In this document: positions 41,850 through 51,152 of the stretch, one piece after another
Numbering within the stretch: position 1 is the stretch's first letter
Layout: each line of letters opens with the position of its first letter
Assembly (NCBI RefSeq): GCF_018388425.1
Contig: NZ_CP074406.1
Coordinates: 620,001-684,000, forward strand
Source: Nocardioides faecalis
Lineage (GTDB): Bacteria > Actinomycetota > Actinomycetes > Propionibacteriales > Nocardioidaceae
Length of the DNA stretch: 64,000 bases
Direction of reading: 5' to 3'
Position numbers and translations under genes: made by a program
The notes under the pieces: generated by a model
Seen by the model: the letters and a program-made list of their open reading frames with translations, nothing else
Databases searched by the model: none
What the model was told of the DNA's origin: nothing

Positions 41850-43294
41850 GCCGGCCTCGGGAGCATGGCCCTGACATAGCCGGCGCCGTCGGCGACCAGC
41901 GCCCGAGCACGGGGCACGAGCAGGCTCAGCGCGGCGACGGCGACCCAGAGCGTCGAGAGCAGCAGCAGCTCCACGGCCACCGGTCCGGGCACCGGTCGCC
42001 CACCCAGCCACGCGACCAACGCGGTCGCGGGCGCCACTGCGAGGACCCCGGCGAGGCTCAGCCGCAGAAGCGGCCACGGGCTCACCCCGACCGCCGGTGC
42101 GGTCACCAGCACGTTGGTGCCGAGCAGCAGGACCTGGCCCACGACAGCCGCCCACGCCACCCAGATGGCGCCCTGGGAGACCACCGCGAACATCAGCACC
42201 ACCATGATCGTGCGGGCGCCCAGCTCGGCGCCGAGGATCAGGCCGGGTCGGCCGTGGGCGAGCAGGATCCAGTAGTAGACCCGGGAGGCGCTCTCGAGCA
42301 GGCCGGCCACGCACAGCACCCGGACGAACGGCACCGCGCTGTCCCAGCCTGCGCCGAGGGCGACCTCGACCAGGCTGGGCGCGGTCGCGATCAGGTAGCC
42401 GAACAGCGCGACCAGGGCGGTGCCGAGCATCGCCTGCGCGCGGTGCACGGCGCGGGAGAAGGAGGCCGGGTCGTCGAGCCGGGCCCGCAGGTGCGGCAGC
42501 ACCACGCGGGTCAGCGGTGCCCCGACCTGCTGCGCCGGCACCCGGGCGACCTGGAAGGCCCGGTTGTAGACACCGACGGTGGCCGGGCCCCACGTGCGGC
42601 CGACCACCAGCTGGTCCAGGTTGGTGCTCAGGTAGTTGACGACGCTCGCGGCCAGCGAGAGGGAGCCGAAGCGCAGCAGGCCCCGCATCGGCTCGCCCCG
42701 CCGGGGCAGCCCGGGACGCCAGCTGCTCGCGCCCGCCACCAGGACCAGCACGAGGACCGCGGCGCAGACCTGCTGCACCACCAGCCCCCACAGCCCGCCG
42801 CCGGTCAGGATCACGACCAGGCCCGCGACCAGGCCGCCGAGCTGGCCGACGACGTCGGTGACGGCCAGGGCGGTGAAGCGGTGGGCTCGGTTCAGCTCGG
42901 TGCGGAAGTGGCCGGCGAAGCCGTTCGCGACGAACACCAGCGCGATCCACGCTGCCACCTGACCGACCTGCGGCTCGTCGTACAGGTGCACGAACAGGGG
43001 GGCGAGCGCGACCACGACGAGCCCGGTCAGCACGCCGATGCCGGAGGTGAGCCAGAACAGGTTCGAGCGCTGCCCGTGGGTCAGCTCTCCCGCCTGCAGC
43101 GCCGCCAGGGAGAGGCCGAAGTCGCCCAGCACGTAGGCGACGCCGACCACCGCGGTCACCATCGCCACGATCCCGAAGTCCTGCGGATCGAGCAGCCGGG
43201 AGAAGACGACCAGGGCTAGGATCTGCACGCCGTACTTCGTCCACTGCCCGGCCAGGGTGACCATCGCGTGCCAACCGGCCGAGCGAGAACTCAC
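41846..43294 (-). CDS. Polysaccharide flippase, Wzx/WzxC-like
   Basis: The 482-residue MOP-superfamily protein has about twelve hydrophobic spans, opening with WTKYGVQILALVVFSRLLDP and DFGIVAMVTAVVGVAYVLGD, and the conserved YLSTNLDQLVVGRTWGPATV segment near 222-241 typical of WzxC-type exporters. It flips the lipid-linked repeat across the membrane. It is the first gene of a leftward pair, divergent from the polymerase gene 37 bp away. Confidence 0.88.
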   Translation of the reverse strand: MSSRSAGWHAMVTLAGQWTKYGVQILALVVFSRLLDPQDFGIVAMVTAVVGVAYVLGDFGLSLAALQAGELTHGQRSNLFWLTSGIGVLTGLVVVALAPLFVHLYDEPQVGQVAAWIALVFVANGFAGHFRTELNRAHRFTALAVTDVVGQLGGLVAGLVVILTGGGLWGLVVQQVCAAVLVLVLVAGASSWRPGLPRRGEPMRGLLRFGSLSLAASVVNYLSTNLDQLVVGRTWGPATVGVYNRAFQVARVPAQQVGAPLTRVVLPHLRARLDDPASFSRAVHRAQAMLGTALVALFGYLIATAPSLVEVALGAGWDSAVPFVRVLCVAGLLESASRVYYWILLAHGRPGLILGAELGARTIMVVLMFAVVSQGAIWVAWAAVVGQVLLLGTNVLVTAPAVGVSPWPLLRLSLAGVLAVAPATALVAWLGGRPVPGPVAVELLLLSTLWVAVAALSLLVPRARALVADGAGYVRAMLPRPA

Positions 43295-43331
43295 ACGATC
43301 GCCTTTCTGTCAGCCCACAGGAGCAGCCTCA

Positions 43332-44666
43332 GTGCCGGTGCCGGTCGCGACGGTCCGAGCCGGGCCCATCGTAGGGGCGCCTGCGCGCCGCGCCTGGCTG
43401 CGGTTCAGCGCCGACGGGTTCGCCGGGTTGATCCTGGCCCTGCTGTGGCTGCGCTGGATGGGGAACTACGTCCTCAACTCGCTTCTCGGTGACAAGCGGT
43501 TCGTCCCGATCGGGGAGACCGCCGTGGTGCATCCGGTGGCCGAGGGCGCCGGCCGGGTCTTCCTGCTCCTGCTGCTGGCCGCCTGCGCGGCCGCGGTGCT
43601 CTTCCGGATGAACGAGATCCCGCGGGCCGGGCTGGGCAGGATCGCCGTCGTGCTCGCGCCCTGGGCGGTGATCGCGGTCCGCGACGCCGCCAACGGACTG
43701 GTCCGGCCCGAGACGTTGATGCTGCCGCTGCTGGTGCTCGCCCTGGCCGCCCTTCGTCCCAGCGCGGACGTGCTGCGCTGGGTCGGGGTCATGGTCGGTC
43801 TCACCGCCGTCGGGTCGTTGGTGCTCGGCCTGCTGGTGCCCGAGGGCGGCATCGTGCGGGAGGCGTCGGGGGAGTACCGGGCGGCCGACAAGGCGCTGGT
43901 ACCCGCAGCGGGTCTGCTGCAAGGGATGTTCGGGTCGGAGAACAGCCTCGCCCTGTTCCTGACGCTGGGCCTCGCCATGGTGTTCCTGGTCCGCCCCCGG
44001 TGGCTGGCGGTGTCGTTCGTCGTCGCCCTCTGCTTGGCGGTGCTGTGGTCCTCGAGCCGCAGCGGCCTGCTCACCTTGAGCGTGGTGCTCGGCCTGGCCG
44101 GCGTGTGCGCGCTGCTGCGCAGTCGCGCGCTCGACCGAGCGCTGAGCCTGGTGCTGCTGGGCGCCGTGACGGGCCTGCTCGTCGTCGGCGCCTGGTTGCC
44201 GCTGCAGCCATGGAAGGAAGAGGCGTTCACCACCCGGGGCGGCATCTGGCGCGGCTCCCTGGACACGTGGCTGGGCCAGGCGGAGCTGCTCGGTCTCGGG
44301 TCCGACTGGTACGAGCGTGTGGCGCGCACCGCGACCACACCCTTCAACGGCGGGACCTACCACGGCCACAACGAGCTCGTGCACCTCGGCGTCACCGGTG
44401 GGGTGCTCCTGGTCGTCGCCACCGCGCTGTGGTTCGGCGTCCAGGTGGCCGCCACCGTGCACCCCCGTCGCGACTCGTTCGTCACCGCGGGGCTGCTCGC
44501 CGCTGCGCTGGTCGTGGGCGGCTTCCTCGAGGTGCCGCTCGGGCAGGTGGACCGCTCGCCGTTCTGGCTGGTGGGCCTGGTCCCGCTGACCATCCTGCTC
44601 TTCGACGCCGGCCGGCCCGCGCGTCCCGACCCGACGGAGCGCCGTGAACCGCAATCGCAGGGCTGA
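43332..44666 (+). CDS. O-antigen ligase/polymerase-like membrane protein (Wzy/WaaL superfamily)
   Basis: The 444-residue protein has ten or more spans, the Wzy_C-like loop with SSRSGLLTLSVVLGLAGV (about 238-255) and GTYHGHNELVHLGVTGGVLL (about 339-358), whose His-Asn pair is a superfamily hallmark. It would polymerise repeat units outside the membrane or ligate them. GTG 43332 follows AGGAG by nine bases; the frame is open from 43257. It overlaps the first GH6 gene by 23 bp. Confidence 0.82.
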   Translation: MPVPVATVRAGPIVGAPARRAWLRFSADGFAGLILALLWLRWMGNYVLNSLLGDKRFVPIGETAVVHPVAEGAGRVFLLLLLAACAAAVLFRMNEIPRAGLGRIAVVLAPWAVIAVRDAANGLVRPETLMLPLLVLALAALRPSADVLRWVGVMVGLTAVGSLVLGLLVPEGGIVREASGEYRAADKALVPAAGLLQGMFGSENSLALFLTLGLAMVFLVRPRWLAVSFVVALCLAVLWSSSRSGLLTLSVVLGLAGVCALLRSRALDRALSLVLLGAVTGLLVVGAWLPLQPWKEEAFTTRGGIWRGSLDTWLGQAELLGLGSDWYERVARTATTPFNGGTYHGHNELVHLGVTGGVLLVVATALWFGVQVAATVHPRRDSFVTAGLLAAALVVGGFLEVPLGQVDRSPFWLVGLVPLTILLFDAGRPARPDPTERREPQSQG

Positions 44667-45693
44667 TCGCACCCGGCGCCGGCCGATCGCGGTCGCGGTC
44701 AGTCTCGCCCTCGTCGTCGTGGCGGCGATGCTGCTCGCCGTCAGCGGGCTCACCGACACCCTCGACGTCGGCGGTGCCTTCCGTCGTCCTGCCCCGATCG
44801 TCGAGGTCGCCGACGATCCCTACACCGACCGGCCGCTGCACGTGGACCCCAGCTCGCAGACGGCGCGGGCGGCGATGGACGACGACCGCTTCGTCGCCCT
44901 GGCGGCGACGCCGCAGGCGAAGTGGTTCACCGACTGGACCACCGCCGAGACCATCGAGGCCGAGCTCGGCACCTACCTCGCCGGGGCCGGCGCCCGCCAG
45001 GAGCTCGCGGTGGCGGTCCTCTACCGGATCCCGGAACGGGACTGTGGATCGCACGCGGCAGGCGGGGCCGCGGACCACGACGAGTACCGCGCCTGGATCG
45101 ACGGCGCCGCGCGGGCGCTCGAGGGCCAGCAGGCCATCGTGGTGCTGGAGCCCGACGCCGTCGGACAGCTGGACAAGTGCACCACCGGCCGCGCCGAGCT
45201 GCTCCGCTACGCCAGCGACCGCCTCGGCTCCACCGGCGCCTGGGTATACATCGACGGCGGCCACTCCCGCTGGGTCGAGCCGGACGAGATGGCCGAGCGA
45301 CTGCAGCAGGTCGGCATCGAGCACCTGCGTGGCTTCACCACCAACGTCGCCAACTTCCGTGCCACCGAGGACGAGCGCGAGTACGGCGAGCAGGTGGTCG
45401 CCGAGCTGACCCGGCTCGGCATCGAGGAGAAGCGCTTCGTGATCGACACCGGCCGCAACGGCGGAGAGGTCAGCGACGACGAGTGGTGCAACCCGCCCGG
45501 AGCCCGGCTGGGGCGCGCACCTGCCCTGCTGTTCGACGGTGCCTGGGACGCCGCGCTGTGGATCAAGAGTCCTGCCGAGTCGGACGGGACCTGTCACGGC
45601 GGACCCCGCACCGGGTTCTACGACCAGCTCGCCCTGATGCTGATGGGAGAGCCGAATGCGATCGAACGCCGAGCGAGCCGCCGCAAGGGGTGA
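44644..45693 (+). CDS. Membrane-anchored GH6 family hydrolase (first of three)
   Basis: The 349-residue protein has an N-terminal membrane anchor (AVAVSLALVVVAAMLLAVSG, about 17-36) and a glycoside hydrolase family 6 domain with YRIPERDC (D133), VVLEPDAV (D171) and LWIKSPAESDGT, matching the catalytic Asp residues of Cel6A-type enzymes. TTNVANFRATEDE and WCNPPGARLG are further GH6 marks. GH6 enzymes cut beta-1,4-glucan by inversion. There is no carbohydrate-binding module. It overlaps the polymerase gene by 23 bp, so it is made with it and probably trims the exported polymer. Confidence 0.87.
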   Translation: MNRNRRADRTRRRPIAVAVSLALVVVAAMLLAVSGLTDTLDVGGAFRRPAPIVEVADDPYTDRPLHVDPSSQTARAAMDDDRFVALAATPQAKWFTDWTTAETIEAELGTYLAGAGARQELAVAVLYRIPERDCGSHAAGGAADHDEYRAWIDGAARALEGQQAIVVLEPDAVGQLDKCTTGRAELLRYASDRLGSTGAWVYIDGGHSRWVEPDEMAERLQQVGIEHLRGFTTNVANFRATEDEREYGEQVVAELTRLGIEEKRFVIDTGRNGGEVSDDEWCNPPGARLGRAPALLFDGAWDAALWIKSPAESDGTCHGGPRTGFYDQLALMLMGEPNAIERRASRRKG

Positions 45694-45695
45694 AT

Positions 45696-45727
45696 CAGGT
45701 CGCGCTGCATGGAGTGCGGACGACCTG
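45696..45727. promoter_or_regulatory. Inverted repeat before response regulator gene
   Basis: CAGGTCG (45696-45702) and CGACCTG (45721-45727) are exact complements across 18 bases, directly upstream of the expected -35 of the TAGCCT promoter at 45751. Candidate activator or autoregulatory site, or a terminator for the GH6 gene. Confidence 0.4.
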
Positions 45728-45750
45728 CTCCGCTCACGGCGCGTCGTTGC

Positions 45751-45756
45751 TAGCCT
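45751..45756 (+). promoter_or_regulatory. -10 box of response regulator gene
   Basis: TAGCCT six bases before GTG 45763; leaderless pattern. Confidence 0.5.
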
Positions 45757-45762
45757 GACCCG

Positions 45763-47250
45763 GTGACCACGAGCCGGGGTGTAGCCGTCGCCGTCGAGGC
45801 CGACGACGGTGCTCGGGCACAGCTCAAGGAGCTGCTGACCCAGGCGGGCTTCGACGTCGTGGCCGTGGCGGACGGTTTCGCCGGCGTCGAGGCGGTCCGG
45901 CAGAACGCACCGCTGGTGACGACCGTCGACCTTGCTGCGGGCGGGATCGACGGCATCGAGGTCGTCAAGCGGATCCGCTCGTTCAGCCCGACCTTCATCG
46001 TGATGGTCACCCACTCCGACGACGAGGTGGACCTGGTCCAGGCGCTCAACGCCGGCGCGGACGCCTACATCGCCCGTCCGTTCGGCCTGCGTGAGTTCCG
46101 TGCGCGGCTCGAGGCGATCCTCCGCCGCGCCGACGCCTCGTTCCTGGAGTCCGCCGCGCAGGCCGCCGCCGCCCGCGCCGAGTCCCTGGACGCGGCGCAG
46201 CTCGACGCCCCGTCGCAGGCGCCCTCCGGCACCGACCAGCGTCTCGCGGACGGTCGCCTCGACGACCCGCACGCGACCGGCCGCGGCCACCGTCCCCTGG
46301 CGCCCCGGCGGTCGAGCACCCTGCGACGGACCCGCCCCCGCCAGCACCCGGCTGCCGCACCGGACGTCTGGACCGCACCGGAGCGCGCCCGCACCCAGCC
46401 TGCCGCCGTCAACGAGCCCGAACCGGTCGCACCGCCCGTCGAGCCGCCCCTTGACTCGATGATGGTGCCGGTGCCGGTGCCCTACGAGGTGCCGCCGCCC
46501 GTCGATCCCGTGGTCGAGCCGGTCCGGTACGACGTGCGGCCTGTCGAGCCGTCTGCCCAGGCGCCCTTCCAGCCGTCCTTCCAGCCGCCCGTCGCCCCGG
46601 CGCCGGTGTCGTATGAGCCCCCGCCGGTGGTCGCGCCGCCCGTGGATCCCGTGGTCGAGGCGGGGCGCTACGAGGCGCCGCCGGCGGTGGAGTCGCCCGT
46701 CGAGCCGCTCGTGGAGCCGCTCGTGGAGTCGGGGCCGACGCTCCCGGCTGAGCCCGAGCCCGATGCCGCAGCCGTGCAGCCGGAGCCCCTGCCCGAGCCG
46801 GTCGCGCTCGTTGCCGCGGCGCCGGCGCCGACGTCCGCGCCGCCGCTCGTCGACGAGGTGGCGGAGCAGGTGCCCCAGCCCACCTCCCAGCCGACCTCCC
46901 AGCCCGCGCCGGCGGCCGCTGGCCGACCCGAGGAGTGGGAGCACTTCCAGGGCCTCTCGGTGAGCCGGGCGCAGCGCCAGGTCCAGGTGGACGGTGTGCC
47001 CGTCGAGCTCTCCCACACCGAGTTCGACCTGTTGGCCTCGATGCTCACCTCCGGCCGGCGGATCCGCAGCCGCGCCGAGCTCGCCATCCTGATCGGGGGA
47101 GGCGACCGGGGTGCGCACCTCGACGACACCGCCCGGCGTCGCGCCGACGCGGTCATGGGGAGCCTGCTTGCCAAGCTCGGCGAGAACGCGGACGCCGCTC
47201 GGTGGATCGAGGCCGTCCCCGGGGTCGGCTACCGCCGTACCGCTCGGTGA
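45763..47250 (+). CDS. Response regulator with very long Pro-rich linker and wHTH output
   Basis: The 495-residue protein has a receiver domain at 1-125 with phospho-acceptor Asp in TTVDLAAGGIDGIEV, but the conserved Lys is Arg (YIARPFGLRE). Residues 126-395 form a low-complexity linker of Pro, Val and Glu (PVEPLVEPLVE; VDPVVEPVRYD). An OmpR-type winged helix follows at about 398-495 (ELSHTEFDLLASMLTSGRRI...WIEAVPGVGYRRTAR). OmpR proteins usually have linkers under 20 residues. The same design recurs at 53979-55133. It is probably part of the control of this locus with the kinase at 48063. Confidence 0.83.
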   Translation: MTTSRGVAVAVEADDGARAQLKELLTQAGFDVVAVADGFAGVEAVRQNAPLVTTVDLAAGGIDGIEVVKRIRSFSPTFIVMVTHSDDEVDLVQALNAGADAYIARPFGLREFRARLEAILRRADASFLESAAQAAAARAESLDAAQLDAPSQAPSGTDQRLADGRLDDPHATGRGHRPLAPRRSSTLRRTRPRQHPAAAPDVWTAPERARTQPAAVNEPEPVAPPVEPPLDSMMVPVPVPYEVPPPVDPVVEPVRYDVRPVEPSAQAPFQPSFQPPVAPAPVSYEPPPVVAPPVDPVVEAGRYEAPPAVESPVEPLVEPLVESGPTLPAEPEPDAAAVQPEPLPEPVALVAAAPAPTSAPPLVDEVAEQVPQPTSQPTSQPAPAAAGRPEEWEHFQGLSVSRAQRQVQVDGVPVELSHTEFDLLASMLTSGRRIRSRAELAILIGGGDRGAHLDDTARRRADAVMGSLLAKLGENADAARWIEAVPGVGYRRTAR

Positions 47251-47287
47251 GACCTTCTCTGGCCCGTCTCCCGAAAAGAGAACCACG

Positions 47288-47980
47288 ATGAACCTCAGCA
47301 CCTCCGGCCTGACGCTGCACCGCGAGGGTGCCGGCAACTGGATGATCAGCGAGGACGTCCTGGCCTTCCTCGAGGCGCACGTGTCCGCCGGTGACATGAC
47401 GGTCGAGACGGGCGCCGGGTACTCCACCATCGTGCTGGCCGCGCTCGGTGCGCACCACACGAGCGTGACGCCCGCAGAGGAGGAGGCCGACGCGATCACG
47501 GCGTACTGCGTCGAGCACCAGATCCCCACCGACAGCGTGCGCTTCCTCTTTGGCTACTCCCAGGATGTGCTGCCGGGCCTGGACCTGGCCGAGGTCGACC
47601 TGGCGCTCATCGACGGCGGGCACGGCTTCCCGGTCCCCGCCGTCGACTTCATGTACCTCGCTCCGCGGCTCAAGGTCGGCGGCCACCTGCTGATCGACGA
47701 CGTGGACATCTGGACGGGCGCGATGATCGTCTCCGTGCTGAAGCAGGAGCCGGAGTGGGAGTACGGCGGCCGGCTGGCCCGACGCACCGCGGTCTTCCGG
47801 AAGGTCGCCCCCTACGTCGCACGTGAGTGGTGCGACCAGCCCGCGGTGGTCGCGAAGAGCCGCATCACGCGGGCCACGCGGCAGACGGCCAACGGGCTGG
47901 GACGTCTCGCCCAGGGCGACCTCGCGGGTCTTCGCGACCGCCTGCGCCGGGCGGCCCAGCTTCGCGCCCAACGTCGGTGA
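47288..47980 (+). CDS. Class I SAM methyltransferase
   Basis: The 230-residue protein has motif I VETGAGYSTIVLAALGA (about 39-55), a post-motif acidic residue in TPAEEEADAI, and DLALIDGGHGFPVPAVDFMY plus GGHLLIDDVDIWTG, the pattern of Methyltransf_24-type enzymes common in sugar and polysaccharide gene clusters. The substrate is unknown; modification of the polymer is possible. ATG 47288 lies 37 bp after the response regulator, with GAAAAGAG near, so both may share a transcript. Confidence 0.8.
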   Translation: MNLSTSGLTLHREGAGNWMISEDVLAFLEAHVSAGDMTVETGAGYSTIVLAALGAHHTSVTPAEEEADAITAYCVEHQIPTDSVRFLFGYSQDVLPGLDLAEVDLALIDGGHGFPVPAVDFMYLAPRLKVGGHLLIDDVDIWTGAMIVSVLKQEPEWEYGGRLARRTAVFRKVAPYVAREWCDQPAVVAKSRITRATRQTANGLGRLAQGDLAGLRDRLRRAAQLRAQRR

Positions 47981-48049
47981 CCTCCGGGACCTGCGAGCCA
48001 GGCTCCGCGGCGGGTTCGCCAACCCACCACCAGGAGAGCGGACACTGGC

Positions 48050-48055
48050 TACGAT
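48050..48055 (+). promoter_or_regulatory. -10 box of histidine kinase gene
   Basis: TACGAT seven bases before ATG 48063. The same hexamer precedes the GH6 gene starting at 56262. Confidence 0.45.
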
Positions 48056-48062
48056 GCCGGAC

Positions 48063-49928
48063 ATGACGGCGCCACCCGCCCCTCGCGGCGACGGGACGGA
48101 CGCCCCGAAGGTGTTCCAGCAGCAGGCGCTCGTGGCCGCCGTCGCGGTCGCCACCTGCGCGGTGCCGGCCGTCTTCGACGACGCGGTGCGCCAGCCGCCC
48201 TTCATCCTGGGCTGGATGCTGCTGGCCGGGATGCTGGTCGGCACCGCGATCGCACCGAGGTGGTTCCTCGCCTCACGCACGGTCCAGATCCCGCTGCTGG
48301 TCGACATCGTCGCGCTGGTGGCGATCGGCGCCGCCGACCCGGCACTCACCGCATGGTTCGCCACCGCGGTCCCGGTGATCTGCCTGGCCCGGGGGATCGG
48401 CGGACGGGCCGCGCTCGCCGGCTCTCTGCTGAGCGTGGCCGCGATCGCCGTCGGCGGCGTGTGGGCGCACCTGGCGCTCGACGTCGACCCGGTCCGGATC
48501 GCGGCGGTGGGTATCGCCGCCGTCGTCGTCGGTGGCGTCGCCTCCGCGCACCTGGGCTCCTCGCGGCGCACGCTGCTGGCCCAGGCGACGCTGCTGCAGC
48601 GCCAGGCGGTGATGCTGGAGGCTGCGCTGGAGCAGGCTCGCTCCGACGGCTCGCGGGTGCAGGAGATCCTCGACACCGTCGACTTCGCCGTGGTCACCTA
48701 CGGTGACGACATCGCCGGGGCACGGCTCAACGAGACCGGGCGCTCCCTGCTGAGCCAGCTCGGGTTCCCCCCGGACATCGCGGTGGACCAGCTGCCCGTC
48801 TACGCCATGGACGGCACCACCCCGCTCGGTCGTGAGCCCTGGGAGGAGCTGGGTGCCGGCCGCGTCGACGCGGTCGAGTGCTGGCTCGGCCACCCCGGTG
48901 GCAAACGGGTCGCGCTCAGCGTCACGGCCAGCACCACGCGTCGGAAGGACCCGGCGTCCGGGCGTGTGCAGGTCGTCGTCGCTGCCCGCGACATCACCCG
49001 GGAGCGGCGGGCGATCGAGGCCCGCGACGACATGGTGACCTCGCTGTCCCATGAGCTGCGGACCCCGTTGAGCTCGATCCTGGGCTACCTCGACCTGGTC
49101 ACCGAGGACACCCGGTTGGACCCGTCGCACCGCGAGATGCTCGAGATCGCGCTGCGCAACGCCAAGCGGATGCTCAGCCTGGTCTCGGACCTGCTGCACG
49201 CCCGCTCCGACTCCGCGAGCGCCGGGTTGTCGATCACGGTCACCTCGTGCGACCTGGTCCGGATGCTCGACGAGAGCCTCGAGAGCGTGCGGCCCCTGGC
49301 GGCGGACCGCCTGATCGCGGTCTCCGTGGACGCACCCGAGGCGCTGGTCATCGAAGGCGACCCCTTCCGGCTGCGCCACGTCGTCGACAACCTGCTCTCC
49401 AACGCGGTCAAGTACAACGAGCCGGGCGGATGGATCGACATCACGCTGGCCCCCGAGCCGGCCGGCTTCGTGACCCTCAGCGTCTCCAACACCGGCCACG
49501 CGCTGAGCGCGGAGGAACAGGCCCGGCTGTTCGAACGGTTCTACCGCGGTGACTCCGCCCGAGGCTCCACCGTGCACGGCACCGGGGTCGGTCTCAGCAT
49601 CGCCCGGGAGATCGTCGTGCTGCACGGCGGATCGATCGACGTCGAGAGCTACCCGGACGGCGACACCACCACGCTGACGGTCGTCCTGCCCGTCGAGCAG
49701 GACGAGCTCGAGGGCCTGGAAGACGAGCCGGACGAGCTGCGCGAGGAGGACCGTTCCGCCTCGGCCTACGCCCCGACGTGGACCGCCGCCCGGGGGTACG
49801 GCGAGACCGGCGACGAGACTGGTCACGAGACCGGCGACACGACCGGCGATCTGGACGACGACGGGGGCGCGTACCCCCGGGAGAAGGCGGAGGCCACCAT
49901 GGTGTCGAGCGGGGGCGAGGACGAGTGA
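48063..49928 (+). CDS. Membrane sensor histidine kinase
   Basis: The roughly 621-residue protein has about six N-terminal spans (20-165), a PAS-like region (about 195-320), HisKA with phospho-acceptor His in SLSHELRTPLSSILGYL (about 330) and a HATPase domain (VDNLLSNAVKYNEPGG; FERFYRG; HGTGVGLSIA). The G1 box reads SNTGHAL instead of DxGxG, a variant I recall in some actinobacterial kinases. An acidic tail of about 85 residues follows. ATG 48063 suits a leaderless mRNA; ATG 48054 is also possible. The stop overlaps the GGDEF-like gene, and it probably phosphorylates one or both nearby Pro-rich regulators. Confidence 0.87.
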   Translation: MTAPPAPRGDGTDAPKVFQQQALVAAVAVATCAVPAVFDDAVRQPPFILGWMLLAGMLVGTAIAPRWFLASRTVQIPLLVDIVALVAIGAADPALTAWFATAVPVICLARGIGGRAALAGSLLSVAAIAVGGVWAHLALDVDPVRIAAVGIAAVVVGGVASAHLGSSRRTLLAQATLLQRQAVMLEAALEQARSDGSRVQEILDTVDFAVVTYGDDIAGARLNETGRSLLSQLGFPPDIAVDQLPVYAMDGTTPLGREPWEELGAGRVDAVECWLGHPGGKRVALSVTASTTRRKDPASGRVQVVVAARDITRERRAIEARDDMVTSLSHELRTPLSSILGYLDLVTEDTRLDPSHREMLEIALRNAKRMLSLVSDLLHARSDSASAGLSITVTSCDLVRMLDESLESVRPLAADRLIAVSVDAPEALVIEGDPFRLRHVVDNLLSNAVKYNEPGGWIDITLAPEPAGFVTLSVSNTGHALSAEEQARLFERFYRGDSARGSTVHGTGVGLSIAREIVVLHGGSIDVESYPDGDTTTLTVVLPVEQDELEGLEDEPDELREEDRSASAYAPTWTAARGYGETGDETGHETGDTTGDLDDDGGAYPREKAEATMVSSGGEDE

Positions 49929-51064
49929 CGGACGCGGACCACGTGGTGCTGCTGGCGGCGGCAGCCGCCGTCACGGCGGTGGCTGCGACCTTCGTGATCG
50001 TGGTGGTGCTGCGGCACAACGACGGGCCGAACCGGATCTGGGCGGCGGGGATCTCGGTCCTGGCACTGTCGAGTGCCGGAGTGGCCGCATACCGGCCGGA
50101 GGAGGCCGCGGGTGTGTCCGCGGGGGCGGTCGCGTTCGCCGTGCCCTTCGCGATGGCCACTCTGGGTTGGGGGGCCGCGCTGCTCAACGGGCTCCGTCCG
50201 GTGGTGCCGGCGGTGGGTGCCGCGGCCGCGGTGGCGACCGGCCTCCTGACCGGCCTTGCCGAGGGCAGCAGCCTCGAGGCACCGGCCTGGGCGCTGACCA
50301 CCCTGCTGTGTGCCGCCCTGTGTGCGGTGGCCGCGGTGCTGTTCGGCCGGGGGGCGATGGGCCCGAACCTCAACGCCCTGGTGCTGCAGGTCGCCACGGG
50401 AGCCGCCGGGCTCGGCTTCGTCGGGTGCGCGGTCTACGGGCTCGTCGCCGGCGAGGAGGTCCTGCTCGCCACCCTCGTCGTCTGCGGGCTGCTGGCGGTG
50501 TCGATCACGCCCAACCTCACCGCGCTGCGGGTCGAGCGGCGGGCCAACTGGTGGTCGATGCGGGACGAGTCGCTGCGGCGCGACCTGATCGGCGTGCTCG
50601 GCCGGCAGGCGTTCGTGCAGGACGCCGACGACCGGCTGGAGCGCTCGGCGCACCTCGGGGTCGACTCGGCCCTGACGCTGGTGCGGGTCGACGAGCTCGC
50701 CGAGATCAACCTGGCTTTCGGCCGCGAGGCCGGCGACGCCGCTCTCGCCCACGTCGCCGGCGTCCTGCGCCGGCACACCCGGCCCTGGTCGCTGCTCGGG
50801 CACCTCGGTGGCGGCGTCTTCGCCGTCCTGTCCCCGGTGGACCCCACCTCGATCGAGGCGGCCGTGCGCATGGGACTGCTGCACGACCCGGTGCCGGACT
50901 CGCTGCCCACCCGGGTCGAGGTCTCCTTCGTCGAGGTCGTCTCGAGCCCCGACGACCTCGCCGTCGACCTGTTGCGCGAGGCGCAGTCGCTGCTCGGGCC
51001 TTCGGCGAGCGGGGACGAGACGAGCGAGGGCGTGTCGGCTATCACGGCCGGCCCGGAGGACTGA
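49925..51064 (+). CDS. Membrane protein with degenerate GGDEF domain
   Basis: The 379-residue protein has about seven spans (8-200), then a GGDEF-fold region (about 215-375): VRVDELAEINLAFGREAGDA and LGHLGGGVFAVLSP. The signature is GGGVF at 295-299, so the catalytic acidic residues are missing and it should not make c-di-GMP. It could be a sensor or a nucleotide-binding scaffold. The GTGA overlap with the kinase shows the two proteins are made together. The GT2 synthase gene lies 135 bp downstream. Confidence 0.75.
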   Translation: MTDADHVVLLAAAAAVTAVAATFVIVVVLRHNDGPNRIWAAGISVLALSSAGVAAYRPEEAAGVSAGAVAFAVPFAMATLGWGAALLNGLRPVVPAVGAAAAVATGLLTGLAEGSSLEAPAWALTTLLCAALCAVAAVLFGRGAMGPNLNALVLQVATGAAGLGFVGCAVYGLVAGEEVLLATLVVCGLLAVSITPNLTALRVERRANWWSMRDESLRRDLIGVLGRQAFVQDADDRLERSAHLGVDSALTLVRVDELAEINLAFGREAGDAALAHVAGVLRRHTRPWSLLGHLGGGVFAVLSPVDPTSIEAAVRMGLLHDPVPDSLPTRVEVSFVEVVSSPDDLAVDLLREAQSLLGPSASGDETSEGVSAITAGPED

Positions 51065-51085
51065 TTTCCCCCAATTCGCGATGAA

Positions 51086-51101
51086 ACGGCGGCGCCGCCG
51101 T
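51086..51101. promoter_or_regulatory. 16-bp perfect palindrome in GT2 promoter region
   Basis: ACGGCGGCGCCGCCGT, directly followed by GATAAT (51102-51107), a good -10 match. It would occupy the spacer between -35 and -10, a usual repressor position, or act as a terminator hairpin for the GGDEF gene. Confidence 0.45.
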
Positions 51102-51152
51102 GATAATGACTGCGGTTCTGCCCGCGCCCGAAAGCCCTCGTGCTCGGACGAT

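Noticed and set aside
34473-44666. Horizontal island with insertion sequences
   Set aside because: Polysaccharide clusters are often acquired, but I see no transposase, integrase, tRNA-linked direct repeat or clear change in base composition at either end.
44482-47529. Leftward open frame of over 1000 codons
   Set aside because: It spans the GH6 and response-regulator genes in antisense; length comes from the GC-rich Pro-linker region, and no fold is recognisable.
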